This document shows positions 62,060-64,000 of a DNA stretch of 64,000 nucleotides, one piece after another. The notes under the pieces were generated by a model, which made no database searches, was not told the origin of the DNA, and saw only the letters and a list, made by a program, of their open reading frames with translations. Position 1 is the stretch's first letter; each line of letters begins with the position of its first letter. The DNA comes from Lachnospiraceae bacterium (GTDB lineage: Bacteria; Bacillota; Clostridia; Lachnospirales; Lachnospiraceae), in assembly GCA_014804785.1 (NCBI GenBank), contig JAAUZD010000015.1, forward strand, positions 88,359-152,358, given 5' to 3'. A program made the translations under genes and the position numbers.

Positions 62060-63097
62060 CTATATTTTTTGATTTCCGGTAGACCATACATGCTTCTCTT
62101 TAGCCGCCGCTGCGGTATTCTGTGCCATAACACCCACAAGCGCATGGGGAACATACGGTTCCTCCAGATATGCGGTTTCTTCTTCTGAAAGAACAAAGTC
62201 CACAGCCTTTGCCGCACCCTCAATATGATGCAGTTTTGTTGCTCCTACAACGGGGGCAGTCACCTTTGCCAGAAGCCATGCAAGGGAAATCTCCGTCATG
62301 GATACCTCATGTTTTGCTGCCAGTTCTGCCACACGTCCTATAACAACACCATCCTGCTTTGCAGTCGCATCATATTTGAATTTCGCATAACTGTCTTCTT
62401 TAAGACGCTTTGATGTTTCACCGGGAGACTTCGATAAACGCCCGCCGGCAAGGGCGCTGTAAGGTGTCATGGCAATGTTATCTTCCATGCACAATTTCGC
62501 CATCTCCCTTTCCTCCTCACGGAAGATCAGGTTGTAATGCCCCTGAATGGAAACAAACTTTGCAAAGCCCTCTCTTTCTGCCAGTGCGTTCGCCTTCGCA
62601 AGCTGCCATGCAAAACAGTTGGAAATGCCGATATACCTTGCTTTCCCCGCCTTGACAATATTGTTCAGTCCCTCCATGATGTCATAAAGCGGTGTCTGGT
62701 AATCCCACATATGGTAAATGTATAGATCCACATAATCCATGCCGAGATTGGCAAGGCTTTTATTTATCATACGCTCAATATGCTGCTGTCCTGTGATTCC
62801 AGCCACAATGTCATCCTGTGTGCGGGGCAGGAATTTTGTCGCCACGATTACCTTGTCCCGCTTTGCAAAATCCCTTAATGCCCTGCCCACATACTGCTCA
62901 CTGGTGCCGCTCTGGTATCCGATTGCCGTGTCAAAGAAATTAACTCCAAGTTCAAGTCCCCGCTTTATGATCTCACGGGAATGTTCCTCATCAATTGTCC
63001 ACGAATGTTGCCCGTTTGCAGCATCGCCAAATCCCATGCATCCCATACAGATACGGGATACGTTCAGATCTGAATTCCCCAGTTTTGTATACTGCAT
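62060..63097 (-). CDS. Aldo/keto reductase
   Basis: This 345-residue NADPH-dependent oxidoreductase begins MQYTKLGNSDLNVSRICMGC. It has the catalytic-tetrad segments NFFDTAIGY (Asp, Tyr), VIVATKF (Lys) and DLYIYHMWDYQTP (His). The C-terminal cofactor segment is VVGATKLHHIEGA. The ATG at 63097 has GAGGAGG six bases upstream; the open frame to 63166 does not. It is followed by the CMD/cupin gene in one operon. The substrate is unknown. Confidence 0.94.
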   Translation of the reverse strand: MQYTKLGNSDLNVSRICMGCMGFGDAANGQHSWTIDEEHSREIIKRGLELGVNFFDTAIGYQSGTSEQYVGRALRDFAKRDKVIVATKFLPRTQDDIVAGITGQQHIERMINKSLANLGMDYVDLYIYHMWDYQTPLYDIMEGLNNIVKAGKARYIGISNCFAWQLAKANALAEREGFAKFVSIQGHYNLIFREEEREMAKLCMEDNIAMTPYSALAGGRLSKSPGETSKRLKEDSYAKFKYDATAKQDGVVIGRVAELAAKHEVSMTEISLAWLLAKVTAPVVGATKLHHIEGAAKAVDFVLSEEETAYLEEPYVPHALVGVMAQNTAAAAKEKHVWSTGNQKI

Positions 63098-63175
63098 ATT
63101 TTCCTCCTCGAAATCATTTATTTGTTTCAAGCCACCCTGCTTTCTGCATCGTCTGCCACCGCGCAATGCACAAAT

Positions 63176-63793
63176 TTAACATCCAAAATCTAATTGAACC
63201 AATTTCTTTCCGTTTGGTAATGGATGTTCCATCTGTGCTATTAGCTTATATTTAATATCTTCCAAAGTTTGAATCAATGAATTTTCTTCCATTTGGTGAT
63301 GAACTTTATCAAGGTCATCAAATGCATGGATATATGGCGAATCGGATACCCAACTGTCATCCGCATTTATCTGAATAATACATGAAACATACTTGGGCTG
63401 TACTTGTTCAACTGCTTTTTGAAAACAATCATATCCGATGTATTCAATTAACAGATTGGCAACCAATAATTCTGCATTTGGCAGCTTATTTGTTTCCTCA
63501 ATCAGATTTAACTGTATACATTCCAATATATCTGAAATATCTGTATATCTTTCTTTAACTGCCTTTAAATACTCTTCGTTAATATCAATACCATATAGTT
63601 TTTGAAATTTGTTCCTGTCAATGTGTTCCAGACCATTACCGCCGGCAATCCCTAAAATCATAACAGAATTTGCTGGATAAGCATTAAACTGACCTTTCAT
63701 CATTTGGTTCAAGGTCTGTAATTGCATAACAGAATCCAATTTCATGTGATTTTCATAATCAGATAATGATATTTCTTCCCATGGATTAACCAT
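63176..63793 (-). CDS. Class I SAM-dependent methyltransferase
   Basis: This 205-residue protein has SAM-binding motif I SVMILGIAGGNGLEHID, followed by the acidic loop YGIDINEEYL and ELLVANLLIEYIGYDCF. The ATG at 63793 follows GAGGGGG by five bases; the earlier ATG at 63832 has no ribosome site. Small, cytoplasmic, and upstream of the aldo-keto reductase by 78 bases. The methyl acceptor is unknown. Confidence 0.85.
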   Translation of the reverse strand: MVNPWEEISLSDYENHMKLDSVMQLQTLNQMMKGQFNAYPANSVMILGIAGGNGLEHIDRNKFQKLYGIDINEEYLKAVKERYTDISDILECIQLNLIEETNKLPNAELLVANLLIEYIGYDCFQKAVEQVQPKYVSCIIQINADDSWVSDSPYIHAFDDLDKVHHQMEENSLIQTLEDIKYKLIAQMEHPLPNGKKLVQLDFGC

Positions 63794-63857
63794 TGCATCC
63801 CCCTCTTCAATCTCAAGTTTGTTTTTCAACATTTTTGTACATTATGCTTTTCCGTTC

Positions 63858-63983
63858 CTAATCATCAAGAATATTTCCGTCAATGGATATGGTTATGGTT
63901 TGCCACGGAATGAATTTCCCGCTCTCCTGCAGGGCTTTCTTTGCCGCCATCTCAAGCCCGCCGCAATCAGCATTATCGCCATC
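63858..63983 (-). other. Possible C-terminal gene remnant at the window edge
   Basis: A 41-codon frame reads, in part, ADCGGLEMAAKKALQESGKF and ISIDGNILDD before a TAG. A stop directly precedes it, so it cannot be the end of a gene running in from outside in this frame unless there is a frameshift. Family not recognised. Confidence 0.25.
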
Positions 63984-64000
63984 TTATAATCCGTCTATAA

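Overview
The window looks like a chromosomal segment of a Gram-positive, low-to-mid-GC anaerobe of the Clostridia, most likely Lachnospiraceae. The signs are strong AGGAGG-type ribosome sites, lipoprotein signal peptides, an anaerobic ribonucleotide reductase remnant, the purine and pyrimidine gene arrangement, DUF5050-type lipoproteins and GHKL/LytTR two-component genes. The assignment is inference from gene content; no 16S gene is present. Almost every gene lies on the minus strand. The plus-strand exceptions are a LacI-family regulator and a small repeat protein.

Layout. (1) 0.2-10.1 kb: maltodextrin utilisation. This holds two paralogous binding lipoproteins, MalF- and MalG-like permeases, a surface alpha-amylase lipoprotein, 4-alpha-glucanotransferase (malQ) and a divergent LacI-type regulator. 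Binding protein plus permeases import maltodextrins, the amylase trims them outside and MalQ rearranges them inside. (2) 10.1-18.2 kb: tRNA-Trp, an LCP-family protein, radA, a clpC preceded by a GntR regulator instead of ctsR, an SH3-domain membrane protein and a zinc-ribbon/HTH protein. (3) 18.2-27.1 kb: purE-purM-purN-purD, an M29-type aminopeptidase, small membrane proteins, pyrE and pyrF. Between pyrE and pyrF lies a small scarred patch with an XRE-regulator fragment and a gene with a 21-bp tandem repeat. (4) 27.2-28 kb: a decayed nrdD that keeps a strong promoter and possible NrdR boxes. (5) 28-38.5 kb: a TPR lipoprotein, an rRNA methyltransferase, two adjacent hybrid sensor kinases and cardiolipin synthase. 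(6) 38.6-44.4 kb: a MATE transporter fused to a cytidylate-kinase-like domain, behind a leader with a 14-codon reading frame and an intrinsic terminator. Next come a secreted FliD-like protein and a GHKL/LytTR two-component pair. (7) 44.5-56 kb: a seven-gene operon of ABC transporter, MoxR ATPase, DUF58 and giant VWA protein. A 59-bp direct repeat derived from the 5' end of the LytTR regulator gene flanks it. (8) 56-64 kb: an LRR lipoprotein, a DUF5050 lipoprotein, a patch of decayed gene fragments, a CMD/cupin protein, an aldo-keto reductase and a methyltransferase.

The best candidates for something undescribed are three. The first is the leader-ORF/terminator arrangement controlling the MATE-kinase fusion. 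The second is the repeat-flanked MoxR/VWA/ABC operon. The third is the orphan FliD-like protein beside a LytTR system. All calls were made by eye from sequence; no database search was run.
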